From: Drosophila pseudoobscura
Taxonomy: Eukaryota; Arthropoda; Insecta; Diptera; Drosophilidae
Assembly: GCF_009870125.1 (NCBI RefSeq)
Contig: NC_046679.1
Span: forward strand, 18,662,001 to 18,726,000
DNA length: 64,000 nucleotides
Direction of reading: 5' to 3'
A model generated the notes under the pieces. It searched no databases. It was not told where the DNA came from and worked only from the letters and a program-made list of their open reading frames with translations. The translations under genes and the position numbers were made by a program. Of the stretch, positions 35,701 through 46,458 are shown piece by piece (within the stretch, counting starts at the first letter, position 1; the number at the start of each line of letters is the position of its first letter).

Positions 35701-38700
35701 CATGTGGTCTGACTGGATCGTTATGCTGCTGCACAGAGTGCGCTCGAGTATGCCACAAAGGACATGATTGTAAATTAAAGCGCACAGCACCGACAGCCTA
35801 TTGTGATTGCTGGGAAAAATGCAAGTGCAAAGCACTTATCGCTGGCAATCTCACAAAGAGATTTGCTTTGCTCTGCAAACTAGTTTCTTGTACCGATTTG
35901 GTCACGAAATTCAACTCTAAAGGGGAATCTATACTACTATTTCTGATACAGACTGTGGGTAGACAAATAGTGGAGCAAAGACAATACCGTTTCAATGTTA
36001 GGGTTCGTAATGTCGGAAATACTACGGGGAGCACGAATGGGAACAACACAGCTATATCGAATCGAAAGTCTTCCTCGCTGGACGTAGAAAGTGAAATGCC
36101 AGACCATGATCTCGAACCACCGAAATTCGCCAGAAAAGCACTTGAACGACTCCTAATTGATTGGAATGCAGTACGCTGCATGATAATGAGTGGAGCTGAA
36201 AGAAACGATATAAATTATCATATTCCTCCGAGCAACATTGCAGAAAGCCCTAGTCCGGATAGCTTCAACACGTTTATACAGACCCAGCAAGGTTCTACAC
36301 TTCTGGACAAGTTTACTCACAGCTTAATTGTGAAATGCACAGGCGACCATCTTGACACTTTGCTGCTTACATTAGTACGCGAGCTACAAAACGTTGGTAT
36401 TACTAATAGATGTAAGGAGGCCGAGGAAGTTGCAAGGCGCTTCGTTCGCTCCGTTGCTCGTGTTTTCGTTATTTTTAATTTAGAAAAACAACCAAATCCA
36501 GAAAAAAGAAAACTACACACTGCATGCAATAAATATGTTCAAAGCTGTGTGAAAGTTTTTCAGACGTTACACCGAATATCTATTGAAGAACTATGTGAGG
36601 TTTCTGAAGCACTAATTGCTCCAGTACGACTTGGTGTTGTGAGGCCTACCGCTCCTTTTACAATGTCATCATCAAACCTAGATGTAGGTATATCGCATAT
36701 TTTCCTTGAAGATGCGTATCACTAATGAAACAATTTTATAGAACTCGGATGATCTATTTAGTGTAGACCCGTTAGCACCCTCGAATGTAGAGCCACTTTC
36801 CGAGAACGTATTGGGACACGATGCTGCAAACGAACAAAGTACTAGCTTTAATATCCAGCAAAACTACGACGTTGTCGCAATGGAAAGTAAGTAACTTCTT
36901 TGATTACTCATTCTTATTTAAAATGAATCTACAACAATAATATTATTAGCGATTCGCGATGCTTCAGAATCGGAAGAAGCTATTAATCGAGAAGCAAATT
37001 CTCATACTCAGGACGATGATTTGATAGAAAATCAACGAAATGAGGATGGTCTCCAGGATGATGAAAGTGATAATGATTTTACTTTTAATGATGCTGAGAC
37101 CGAATCAGACTCTGATGACAACCAGAGTAACCAGGAGGTGCAGAGAAACGTTCCAACCGGTGCAACCGCTGGATCCGAAACAGGTGATTGGCTTTACTCT
37201 TAAAGTTTTTTAAAACTATCATTTGATATAAACATACACATTTACTCGTTCTGGAAATTATCCAATAATATGGAGAAAAAGAGATATTTTTTGCCCTTTC
37301 TAAAACAATATCAAATATCAGCAATTCCAAATGTTCGACTTACGCATACGATTATAATTATTTAATGGTATCAGTATAAAGCATGGTATGTTTGGCATCC
37401 GATTCGATTTGTCCAGCTTTTTGAAGGTATATATTCAGAAAAAAAGCTTCTCAGAAAAGATCGAGTCTTTTTTCAGTTTTTCGAGTCTTTCACTCGGCTT
37501 AGCATCAGCGCCGATCAGGACGGTAATTTGGCCCTTGCATTTTCAGTCTCGAGCATTAGCTCGCACCAATTAGATTAACATCTAATGTTAAATGTACATG
37601 TAAATATTATTTCAACTCTCGACTTTCATTAAATTTAAAACTCGCAACAGTTATTAAAAACGGCAAATTGGCAAATTAAAACTTTCGCGAACTTCGGGAC
37701 TATACGGGAGCAGTGTTGCTGCAATTCCAGTTCAGGCTATCGTTTCGACGCACAGTGGGATATTCCGAGGTTTCAGCTTGCTAATACTTGGACGTTGACA
37801 TGCAATGACTGCATCTTACAAGAGGCGATATGCAATTCAATTCTAAAATCGTACCAACTAGCAAAGTATAGAAAGTCTTTGTTATGTAGGGGTCGTCAAA
37901 TTCCTTTTTCCTCATTATAAACCCCCATGGCCTTCTTTACCATGGTCGAAATTTGTTCAGAAAACTTTAGCTTGACGTCTAATATATCACTAACATCATC
38001 CACCAGGGTAAATTTCTCAATACCATTAATTTGCATTTCGAGGCATCAAGGTGTAACAAGGTTGATGCAGTCATATAGTGAAAGAGGTAAAATCTAACAA
38101 GTTCGTGGTGTTTGATCGCCGCCTAATAAGCCCTTGCAGATTTGGAGATATAAGTGACTTGCAGAGAACATTTTAGGAATAGCGGAATTTTTTTTGCTAT
38201 ACTTCTATAATTTTTTGAGCCACACTTGCTACCTTTTTTATGGACAGGAATTATAAACGATTCCTTCCAGATCGGGGGGAAGCAAGAAAAATCAATAGAC
38301 AGGGTGAATAGTTTATGCAATGGTCCACACAGACTCTCGGCGCAGTACGTGAGAACACAGCCTTTAATCGCGTCTTGACCCGGTGAAAACACCGGCTTAA
38401 CTAGTCAAAGATTATGAAGGAAACGACCCTTTAAGAAGGGATTGAAATCGTATGGGTACGGATGACCGGATTAGCTTTCCTCAGAATAGGTAGTTTGGAA
38501 AAGTTGAGCAAAAAGATCGGCGATTGCCTGATCATTTTTTATAAAGTCTTGATGTTAAGTTTTTTAGATTGGATAACTCTCCGGTAAACCAAGGCGGCTT
38601 TCCAGATCTAATCGGACAAGAAAGCGGGACACAAGAATCGAAAAATGTTCCAAGAGCATTGTAAAAAATTGTTGTGCCTTTTATAACATCAGTGCAGAAG

Positions 38701-41700
38701 GCGGACCAGTCAAAATCCCTAATAGGGTTATTAAGCTTCGCAAGCTAGGCCTTACGAAAACAGCGGACACGTTCAGACAGCCTATTTGACCGATCCAATA
38801 CAGTTGGTCCTATAGATAGAGACACTTCGAAAGTAGGATGGTAGGCTTCTTCAGGTAGCGGGAGAGCACGGGTTAACAACACTATGGTCGGATCCGATAA
38901 AAGTTTTCCTAAGAATTAATTAATTAATTAACTAATAAAAGATACCAAAAACAGAATCATACGATACATACAGACAGGCTCCATTTTTCATTTACTTTTG
39001 CGGATTACGTTTTCAGCCAAAATGTTTCGTTTTCGTTTTGAGGTTCTCCAGTTTTCACATATTTTTGCTGTTTGCACCAAAACGAAAATTGTTGTTGCCC
39101 TGGCCAATTTTTTTCGAGTCTAATTTGAGGTTGGGCTAAAGTAAAATTATTATTATTTATAAAGAAAGCAAAGTTAAGTTACCCTAATATAGGTGTCAAG
39201 CTTATGTTAATGCATCAATAAGTCATCTATTTTTTTCTTTGTGAATGCGAAAAACGGAGCATGGCTGATAGTTTAATTTTGTTTCACCTGAAAGATGCAG
39301 TATTTGAATAAATGTTAAAACATTTTTTGCGCACTGAAACAATTTTCAATTTTGAGTGCTCATATCTTCTAAACTAAAAGTCAAATTATTCGAAAATTTG
39401 ATTTTTTAAAGTTTTGGCAAATTCTCTATTAAATGCATGTATTTATTGTATCCAAAGCGTTAAAAAAATTCTCGAATTTTGCCATCTCTGTTCGTCTGAT
39501 TCTCCACTGTGCTACATTTATATTTGAGTGCTTGCAGTAATGAAGCACTTGTAGAAAAATTTTTTAATGGTACCCCCTGGTCCACCGATAAAAAATATTT
39601 TTTATCGGACAAACCCCTACACGCTTAAAAGCTTCTGGGGTTTCATTGTTCGTCTGCTGCATAGTCTTGTAAATTTGACGATGTTCTTAAAGAGACATGG
39701 ATTCCTCTTCAATTGCGTACTTTTGGATTTTTCGTCTATCAAGTGTAATATGTAAACCAAAAGATTTCAATATAAAGCCCTCCTCTTTGCACAATAAATA
39801 AATAAAATATTCCAGAAATTTCAGATTTGTCAATAATGTAACCTTCCTCTCCTAAGAAGCTGGACAGGAGTAGAATACGTTGTCTCTATAACTATATCTG
39901 TGTACTTCCTCGGAGTTTTGTATTGAGATCTCGGCCTCAAATGGGACGCACGGAAATATCGACATCACTACATTTATTATAGCAGTTTTACGCACGTAAA
40001 ATATAGATCTTTAATATTTTATTACTTTCTTTAAAGATATTGGTGTTCTATTTTTGGAGGACGAATCGGGAGACTCATCAGCACAAGAGGAAGATGGTTC
40101 AGAAGATGGTGAATCTGATGATCATTCCGATGAATTTAATTTTAACGATCAACAACTTGAACGTCGTAACACTAGTTCAAATGCACGTAGTGATCTAGCT
40201 CCCCAGACAATGCAATGGGCAATCAGAAGCCGTGACACTGCTCGGTCATCGCTACGCGTGCCAACCGGTTCCAATTTAGTTTTCATTGACCCGATGGCTT
40301 TAAGACGCTCCACAGTACCAGCTACTACCGCGGTTACTACGCCATCCGCAGAGTCTCATACAATGGCTACAACTGCTAGCAATTTAGCACGGGCATTTGG
40401 AATTACAATTAGACAGATTTCTGAACTTATAAGTATTCTATCTTACAATATAGTAAATGATATAGATACATCATTGAAAATTCAAGGAGAGGAAGCAGTT
40501 GCTGTCCAGGCAAGTTATATAATATATATAAACAAAACTGTAATTTAACTTTAAACTGAATTAAAACTGTTTGATTTTAAAGGCATTTGTCGAAAAGCGA
40601 TTAAAGTCAACATGGGACTGGATGTTTACAGTGATGGACGGAACGGAAGCACAGCTAAAGTTTGGTGCCTATTTGACCAACTATACTGACCCCAATCATC
40701 CTCTGCACCCCCTTAACCTTAGCGGACCATCGACCAATAATCAAACACCTGCTCCTACCACTTCTACATCCATTGGTGTTAATGTGCTGGGTAAGACAAA
40801 TTTGTATATTGTAATTTACTTGAAAATTTTATAAAATGTTATTTTCTAAGGATCTAACTCACGTCGAGACTTCTTTACATACTGCCTGTCTCTGATGCGT
40901 GCGCACACCTCTGAACATAGAGATGCCCTTCCAGTATTGGATATAACTGCTCTTCGACATATTGCATACGTGCTCGACGCGTTTATTTACTATATGCGCA
41001 ATGATACAGGATTTTATGATAAGCAGGAAAATATCTCTGGACGTATAAACAATGTGTCACCAATGCCTGAAAATTATGATACGGACGATGAATCAACGAA
41101 CATAGAAGATTTTAGTGACGTACAGCCGTCTACAAGTACCCTGTCTTCAAGCAATGTCGGCACACGCAGACATGCCTTTTTCACTAGATCTGAGTCGACC
41201 CTCAGCTTAGGCTGCTCGGCGCCGGACGGCTTTGAATTACCGCTTGATATGGCAATGCCCCTTGCCGATAAACCTCATTTGCTGCAGCCTAATTCCAAAC
41301 GACAGGAGCTTTTTGCCAATCTACCACTCCTTGTAGTTGCAAGTGCTAATGCTAGTATCGATGACCCTCCTACAAGGCTCGGATTTTCCAATTCCTTAAA
41401 AACGGATGGGCCTGTTTTTGAAACTGTCCCATCCCAACAGCCTGTGGAAGTAATACAAAATCCGGTGAATAGCATCTTAGATGATGATAATATCGCATAT
41501 GAGGCTGATGAGACTGCAGAAACCAATATTTACCTGCAATTAAAGAAAAAACAGTGTTTCGAAGATTTAAAATCCCGTAAGGACGTTGATGGTACGTTAA
41601 ATTATCCTTTCTTGCTAACTGTCTCCAAAAACCCATATTTTTCTCTTAGTAGGAAGTCAAAGCTGCCAATTCGATAGAGTGGTATCAATGGAAACAGATG

Positions 41701-44221
41701 AGTTGGAAAAATCAGGCAGTGGTACAAGTACATCAAAAACGACGGATGCGTTAATGGCTACAAGACCGGAAGTTATAATTGCGCCAAACAAAGCATCATT
41801 AACATCGTCGACAGCCGATCATTGCAGCGTTATTGTACTGGCAGGAGGTTCTTGTTTAAAAACGGTTGACTCTGAGCTCAACAGTTCTTCTTCCAATTCC
41901 ATTTTAACTTCGGAAAAAACAAAATGTGATACACTTCAACCAAAGACACCTCCGCAGATGTTGGTGTTTCCTATTCGAGGTTCTTTGTTTTACAAAAATA
42001 CTTTTTCGGAACTGCCGTCTTGGAACTTTTTGTTAAGCCGTTGGAAACTAACACTTGATATCTTCGGACGTGTATTCATGGATGATGTTGGAATGGAACA
42101 TGGGTCTGTATTGCCAGAACTGAGAGGTTTTCCTGTTAAGGAAATGCGTTTTCGACGACACATGGAAAAACTGCGAAATGGTCAACAGCGTGATTTAGTG
42201 TTCTGCAAACTCGAACGAAACCGAGAAACGTTAATTGTTCAAACTTTTAAAGAGCTTAATACCCAATTTGGCAATCAAAATAGGCGATCTCAGCCTCCTA
42301 TTGCATTCAACAGAGTGAAAGTAACATTTAAAGATGAACCCGGTGAGGGATCTGGTGTAGCCCGCAGCTTTTATACATCCATCGCAGAAGCTTTGCTGGC
42401 TAACGCAAAAATGCCTAGTCTGGAATCTATACAAGTGGGGAGCTCGCATAGCAAATATGGAGTGCCGTTTTCGAGTATACTGAGAAGCAGAACCGTCGCC
42501 GGATCTAGTCGCGACCAGCCCACATTACAAAGACGTGGCACCAGTAGCAAAATTCTATGGCGAACAGCTCGTGACCGAAAGGTTTTAAATGTAGATGCCA
42601 GACCGTATACCCCATCCAACAGTACAGGTAAAGAATATATTTGTAAATAATCTCTTTCTTTTAATTTGAAATATTTTACAATACTTTTGCTATGCTTACT
42701 ACTTACATAGATAATTCAATGGCGGAGAGCGCAAACGAACATTTATCTGTTCATTTGCAACAACTTGGAGAACGTTTATACCCTAAGGTAGCCTATGTTC
42801 AGTTAAAATAACCATTGAAATAATTACAAATGTTTTACTTACCAGATCAACTCGATAAACTCAGCACATGCACCGAAGATAACAGGAATGCTCTTGGAGA
42901 TACCAACCCCCCAACTTCTATCTGTCCTTTCCTCAGATGAAACACTGCGTCAAAAAGTTAATGAAGCCATAGAAATTATAACTTTTAAGCAAAAGTCGGA
43001 ATCATGTTCTCAAAATAGTCAACAAAAAAAATCTGCATCAGTAGTGCTAGTCGAACCCGCAGATGACGATAATGAACCATTATTTTACTCTCCGGGTAAG
43101 CGGGGATTTTATACACCACGCCAGGGCTTTGCGACCTTTGAGCGCATTAACGCATTTAGAAATATTGGAAGGTAAGACTTTTGCGAACTATTTAATCAGA
43201 TTTTCGTTTACAGCTTTATTAATTTTTCCCTCTATATGTTTAGACTTATTGGACTTTGTCTGTTGCAAAATGAATTGCTTCCACTGTTCCTACAAAGGCA
43301 CGTGTTAAAGTACATACTTGGACGTAAAATCAAGTTCCACGATTTGGCGTTTTTCGATCCAGCATTATATGAATCTTTCAGGCAAATTATTCAAAATGTC
43401 CAAACAAAAGATGGTGAAGAAACTATCAATCGAATGGAATTATGTTTTGTGTATGTACAAATTGTATTTCACGGAATGCAAGTTTATATTATACAATATT
43501 TTTTTTTAGAATTGATTTAATGAAAGAGGAAGGTTGTGGCAACACAGAGTTAATTCCGGGAGGTCGTGAAGTACCGGTTACATCAAGCAACATATTCGAT
43601 TATATAAGACGTTATACGGAATACAGACTGATTAAATCGCAGGAAAAGGCACTTGAGGTAGGTTACTATTAATGGTACTAGAAAAACATTTTTAATATTT
43701 TTTTTTAGGCATTAAAAGACGGGGTTTTTGACGTTCTGCCTGAAAACAGTATGAACAGCTTAACCGCAGAGGATTTACGTTTGCTCTTGAATGGCGTCGG
43801 AGATATTAACGTATCAACATTGATTTCATACACTACCTTTAATGACGAGTCTAGTGAAGGTCCTGATAAACTTCTAAAGTTTAAACGATGGTTTTGGAGC
43901 ATTGTTGAAAAAATGAATATATTGGAACGTCAAGATTTGGTAATTGTTCTTGCATAATTCAAATATTTATTATATATTATATTAACTATTTTTTTTTTTA
44001 TATTTTAGGTTTATTTTTGGACAGGTTCGCCAGCCTTACCTGCTTCGGAAGAGGGATTTCAACCCTTGCCATCTGTTACTATAAGACCTGCGGATGACTC
44101 TCATCTCCCCACTGCAAATACTTGTATATCTCGACTGTATATCCCTTTGTACTCCAGCAAATCCATTTTACGCACTAAAATGCTGATGGCCATCAAATCC
44201 AAAAATTTTGGATTCGTATAA
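23740..44221 (+). CDS. hyd: Hyperplastic discs, HECT E3 ubiquitin ligase (UBR5 orthologue)
   Basis: Nineteen exons join in phase to 2870 codons, close to the D. melanogaster protein length: 23740-23801, 25265-25462, 25525-25804, 25861-26078, 26227-26459, 26524-26714, 33231-36683, 36742-36886, 36950-37183, 40037-40509, 40583-40790, 40851-41591, 41653-42627, 42711-42787, 42846-43171, 43244-43450, 43510-43657, 43709-43939, 44009-44221. Domains are a UBA (about 150-200), a UBR box with its Cys/His cluster (about 1197-1263, [16 protein letters not shown]), and an MLLE/PABC domain with KITGMLLE (about 2490-2555). The HECT domain runs from [17 protein letters not shown] (about 2371) to the end. The catalytic Cys is residue 2839 in [10 protein letters not shown]. 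It adds ubiquitin to targets in Hedgehog, growth and germline pathways. The start [13 protein letters not shown] matches the family. Intron 10 has a GC donor. Introns 6 and 9 are swollen by transposons. Confidence 0.97.
23802..25264 (+). other. hyd intron 1
   Basis: GT-AG intron with TACATATGTA low-complexity runs. A dispersed repeat scrap near 24690-24790 (CGAGCTGCGCACAACTTG, then ACCGATCG) recurs at about 26850-26885 and is related to 26110-26170. No other exon is recognised. Confidence 0.6.
27190..27530 (+). mobile_element. Tc1-like transposase fragment
   Basis: Allowing frameshifts, the plus strand reads [20 protein letters not shown], matching the 'PAQSPDLNPIENLW..LK' block of Tc1 transposases. 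It is preceded by coding-like sequence ending in KTREIR. It is heavily decayed. Confidence 0.6.
27590..27770 (+). repeat. DINE-1 fragment
   Basis: Carries the GATTTTCGGCCTTTGTGG block, the TTCCTTCTGGACGTTACACA block and the terminal CATTTTGAGTATCGGGTATA. The middle is deleted. Confidence 0.75.
27909..29060 (+). mobile_element. PHD-ORF1 LINE, decayed (ORF1, EN, RT pieces)
   Basis: In order: a PHD-like finger ([10 protein letters not shown], then [10 protein letters not shown]) at 27909-28118; an endonuclease C-terminal piece reading [17 protein letters not shown] near 28250-28330; and RT pieces with [10 protein letters not shown] near 28780 and [16 protein letters not shown] near 28970-29030. 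The gene order supports one LINE with PHD-type ORF1. A DINE-1 piece interrupts it at about 28370-28690. Confidence 0.65.
28370..28690 (+). repeat. DINE-1 fragment inside a LINE remnant
   Basis: Contains two partial repeats of the core in tandem, including CACTTGTAACAGTGACATAT, a TCTCATATAGTCTCTAAAAAC block and CGGCTATTGATGCTGATCAAA. It lies between the EN-like and RT-like pieces, so it inserted after or during decay of the LINE. Confidence 0.65.
29132..29362 (-). mobile_element. BEL/Pao gag zinc-knuckle fragment
   Basis: The frame reads [20 protein letters not shown] followed by RSHHTLLH. This is the CCHC knuckle plus 'HHTLLH' signature of BEL/Pao gag-pol proteins. It butts directly against the LOA RNase H region at 29359. 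Confidence 0.75.
29359..32395 (-). mobile_element. LOA-clade LINE, long but inactive copy
   Basis: On the minus strand: a leader (32395-32030), and an ORF1 start at 32025-31810 ([15 protein letters not shown]). ORF1 continues at 31662-30967 with a segment like the DUF4780 region of LOA ORF1 ([20 protein letters not shown]). An RT piece at 30554-30336 has the catalytic box changed to YAADI. The RT thumb and connection lie at 30363-29680 ([18 protein letters not shown]), and RNase H ends with [20 protein letters not shown] at about 29560-29490. Most of EN and early RT are missing. It is antisense to hyd. Confidence 0.8.
32930..33030 (-). mobile_element. PHD-type ORF1 scrap
   Basis: Contains TTGAGTCTCCCTGGCTAAGA and a CTTTTTAAAGCCCC block, diverged versions of the same region at about 1700-1745 and 10725-10790. 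Confidence 0.5.
37830..38900 (-). mobile_element. LINE EN/RT fragment
   Basis: On the minus strand from 38620 down it reads [16 protein letters not shown] (the linker between endonuclease and RT). Next comes [20 protein letters not shown] and NYRSIA at 38392-38123 (RT motifs 0-1), then [19 protein letters not shown] near 37930 (RT end). The middle, including the catalytic box, is deleted. Confidence 0.7.
38971..39267. repeat. Short inverted-repeat element (MITE), copy B
   Basis: Starts CAGACAGGCTCCATTTTTCA and ends GCGAAAAACGGAGCATGGCTG, imperfect inverted ends about 20 bases long. The interior is the reverse complement of the element at 58512-58804. No coding capacity. It lies in hyd intron 9. 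Confidence 0.7.
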
Positions 44222-44589
44222 GCTAAAGGGCACTTCTTTGTTTATAAGTTATTCTTTTTTCCTTGATTCTATTTTAGATTTTGTTTTTGTCTTATAGCAG
44301 CTTTTTGAAATTAACCATACCATTCCCATTTTTGATTATATAAAAATTGCATCAAGTTTGATAATTTTTCTCAAATAGATAAATCTTTTCGTAACATTAT
44401 TGAAAGCGATTGTCAAAATCATTACAGACTTGTTTGGAAAAACTAGTTGGTAAATATATGAAAAATCAAAACTGAAAAAATTCAAGCAAGAAAAGCAATT
44501 AGGTATTAGAAAACCTATGTTTTAAATTTGGAATAAAGTATGTTTTCTTACACAAATGTATACAAATCAATTCTAATTTTTCTACAAAA

Positions 44590-45075
44590 ATGGTGTGACA
44601 CTTTATTTAAAACCTCCATCCGTCGGTTTGTCAGACCTGACCATCACACACTCACTGTAATAAAAGGCTAACGAAACATATTAAAAGTTTGAATCCAAAC
44701 ATCCTTGATTTCAAAAGAATCCTTTTATCAAAAAGTAATCCCTTGGGTATTCATTACGAAAAAATTCATTCTAGCTTTTCAGTCCGTTTTACGTTTACGT
44801 AATGAGTAAGTTTAATATTTTGTTTAACCTCTGCGGAACTAATTTTCTACGCGAAGGATTGGTACCTCCTAATTTGCAGATTGATTCGATATTTATATCG
44901 TTATACTACGCTTTTTCAAATATTTCTTTCGGTTCAGATAGTTTTGGGTCACTGCTTTCATATTAAAACGTTCATGATGTGCTAAAAATTCTCGATCGGA
45001 TTGAACCCAGTACCATTTCCCGGCCAGTCCAATGTCTTAATTGCAGGTGCGAGTTTTACCTGCGGTGTCAGCTAC
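44590..45075 (-). mobile_element. Tc1-like transposon fragment
   Basis: The minus strand near 45060-44985 reads PAIKTLDWPGNGTGFNPIEN, the Tc1 transposase block just before its last catalytic acidic residue. A GGTGTGACACTTTATTTAAA stretch near 44591 may be the degraded end. Confidence 0.6.
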
Positions 45076-45084
45076 GTATAGCTT

Positions 45085-45399
45085 CTAGTCAGGAGTCCTC
45101 AGACCAGATACCCTATTTCCGAGGATCCAGGGCTCCTGAATAAGAACTATGTCGGCTCCACCCTTGGCTAGGTGGAGCAAGAGAGCAGCGCGTGCTGCCT
45201 TACAATGGTGGAGGTTTATCTGCAGGAGTTTGATCTTCATGCTAGGGATCTCCGGAGGCTCCAGGTCTGGCTCGACCTCCGGTTGCATGCCCTTAGAGTC
45301 GGACCTGTACGGTACTATGACTACCTTCTTGACCTGAAGCAATCTCGCTGACGACTTCCAAATAAATAGCCTTTTTCGACATGCACACGAACGCGGCAA
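45085..45399 (-). mobile_element. LOA-clade LINE ORF2 start (endonuclease) fragment
   Basis: The frame contains MKIKLLQINLHHCKAARAAL followed by LAKGGADIVLIQEPWILGN, the N-terminal catalytic region of an apurinic-type endonuclease (QINLHH, D-I-x-L-I-Q-E-P). It is truncated on both sides. Confidence 0.8.
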
Positions 45400-45452
45400 T
45401 CCCTATTATGATTTCTGCGCCCGGTTTTTAGAGCATACTTTATTCTTTAATA

Positions 45453-45785
45453 ATGAACATTATCGAGTCAAATGTGGACGGATCATGTAGCTCCAGCTCC
45501 TTTTCTGGCAACATAGGCCTCGCCAAAGCGAACCAAAAAAGTCGACACTTCATGGATGGCAGAGATCGGCAGAGAGCAATTAGAAGAGCTGAAGGACAGC
45601 TCACCTTCCTTCACAGGAAGAAGGAAGAACATGATATGAGGCAGAAAAAGATAACCTCATCCACACGCAAAAAAAATTCCAGTATGATTTATTGGAAGTG
45701 CTGAGAAATATAAATAAATAAGTTTATAATTTGCATTATGGTCTAAACAATATTTTGCGATTGCAGATCGTATCTGTTCTGCTGA
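45453..45785 (+). repeat. Unidentified repeat with coding-like segment (copy 2)
   Basis: An 83-residue frame includes KANQKSRHFMDGRDRQRAIR. The 3' end reads AATATTTTGCGATTGCAGATC. Both features are shared with 23188-23481 in opposite orientation. Confidence 0.55.
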
Positions 45786-46329
45786 GTGATTAAAATCACC
45801 AGAACTGTTGCTGATATCGGGCTGTTCGCATATTTTGGTGTTGAAACACGGCCGAAATAATTGCTACATCTTGATCATTCATTATAAGAACCAAAAATTA
45901 ATAAATCTTCCGCGCAAATTTAATGCACTTGTTATTGGCATTAACTGTTTTTGACGGATGGTGGATGGTGCCAGTGTGAATCGGAGTTTCACATCTGTAA
46001 AAAAATCCCACCATTCCCCCGGGATGGACTTAGTTTGCAGAGCCTATAATCATATAAATTTTATTCCGTACCACTAAGTGAAATTTTACAATTCCAATGA
46101 AAACTGTGGTCATCTGCAATTTGTGCCAGTGGGAATCAGTTTTTCACATCTTGAAAAATGTTCCCACAGTAAATCCCTAGATGTTTTCCCTTTATAGGCT
46201 ATTCACACAACCAGCGTTAATGTAATGACACCTAGTCTGCGTCATTGTGTCTATTCAGACATCGATACACAACGCGCGGTGTATAGACGATATTATCTCT
46301 TTAAAACATCGCATATACACTTTATGAAG

Positions 46330-46337
46330 TATCGATA
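46330..46337 (+). promoter_or_regulatory. DRE box (TATCGATA) upstream of the inositol 5-phosphatase
   Basis: A perfect TATCGATA lies about 120 bases upstream of the ATG at 46459, with another ATCGATA at about 46261. The role is inferred. Confidence 0.5.
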
Positions 46338-46458
46338 AGATATCGAGAAAACATCATTGGTATTCATATTTGCTTATCAAAATACATATGTTATGGGAAT
46401 AGCGCAATTAAACATATTTTAGTGAAGCGTAATCGGAAAAATTGATTCTGTATAGAAT

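Larger units (their letters stand above)
37184..40036 (+). other. hyd intron 9, 2.85 kb
   Basis: GT-AG intron between acidic-region exons. It holds a LINE fragment, one short inverted-repeat element and AT-rich sequence; no host exon is seen. The tract 39540-39760 is open but unrecognised. Confidence 0.75.
44222..46458. other. Intergenic region between hyd and the inositol 5-phosphatase
   Basis: Contains a Tc1 fragment, a LOA endonuclease fragment, copy 2 of the unidentified repeat, and a pair of diverged direct repeats at 45968-46010 and 46124-46170. No host gene is seen. The promoter-proximal part has ATCGAT boxes. Confidence 0.6.

Noticed and set aside
33245-36529. Many antisense open frames opposite the hyd large exon
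   Set aside because: They are shadows of the real coding exon and show no domain.
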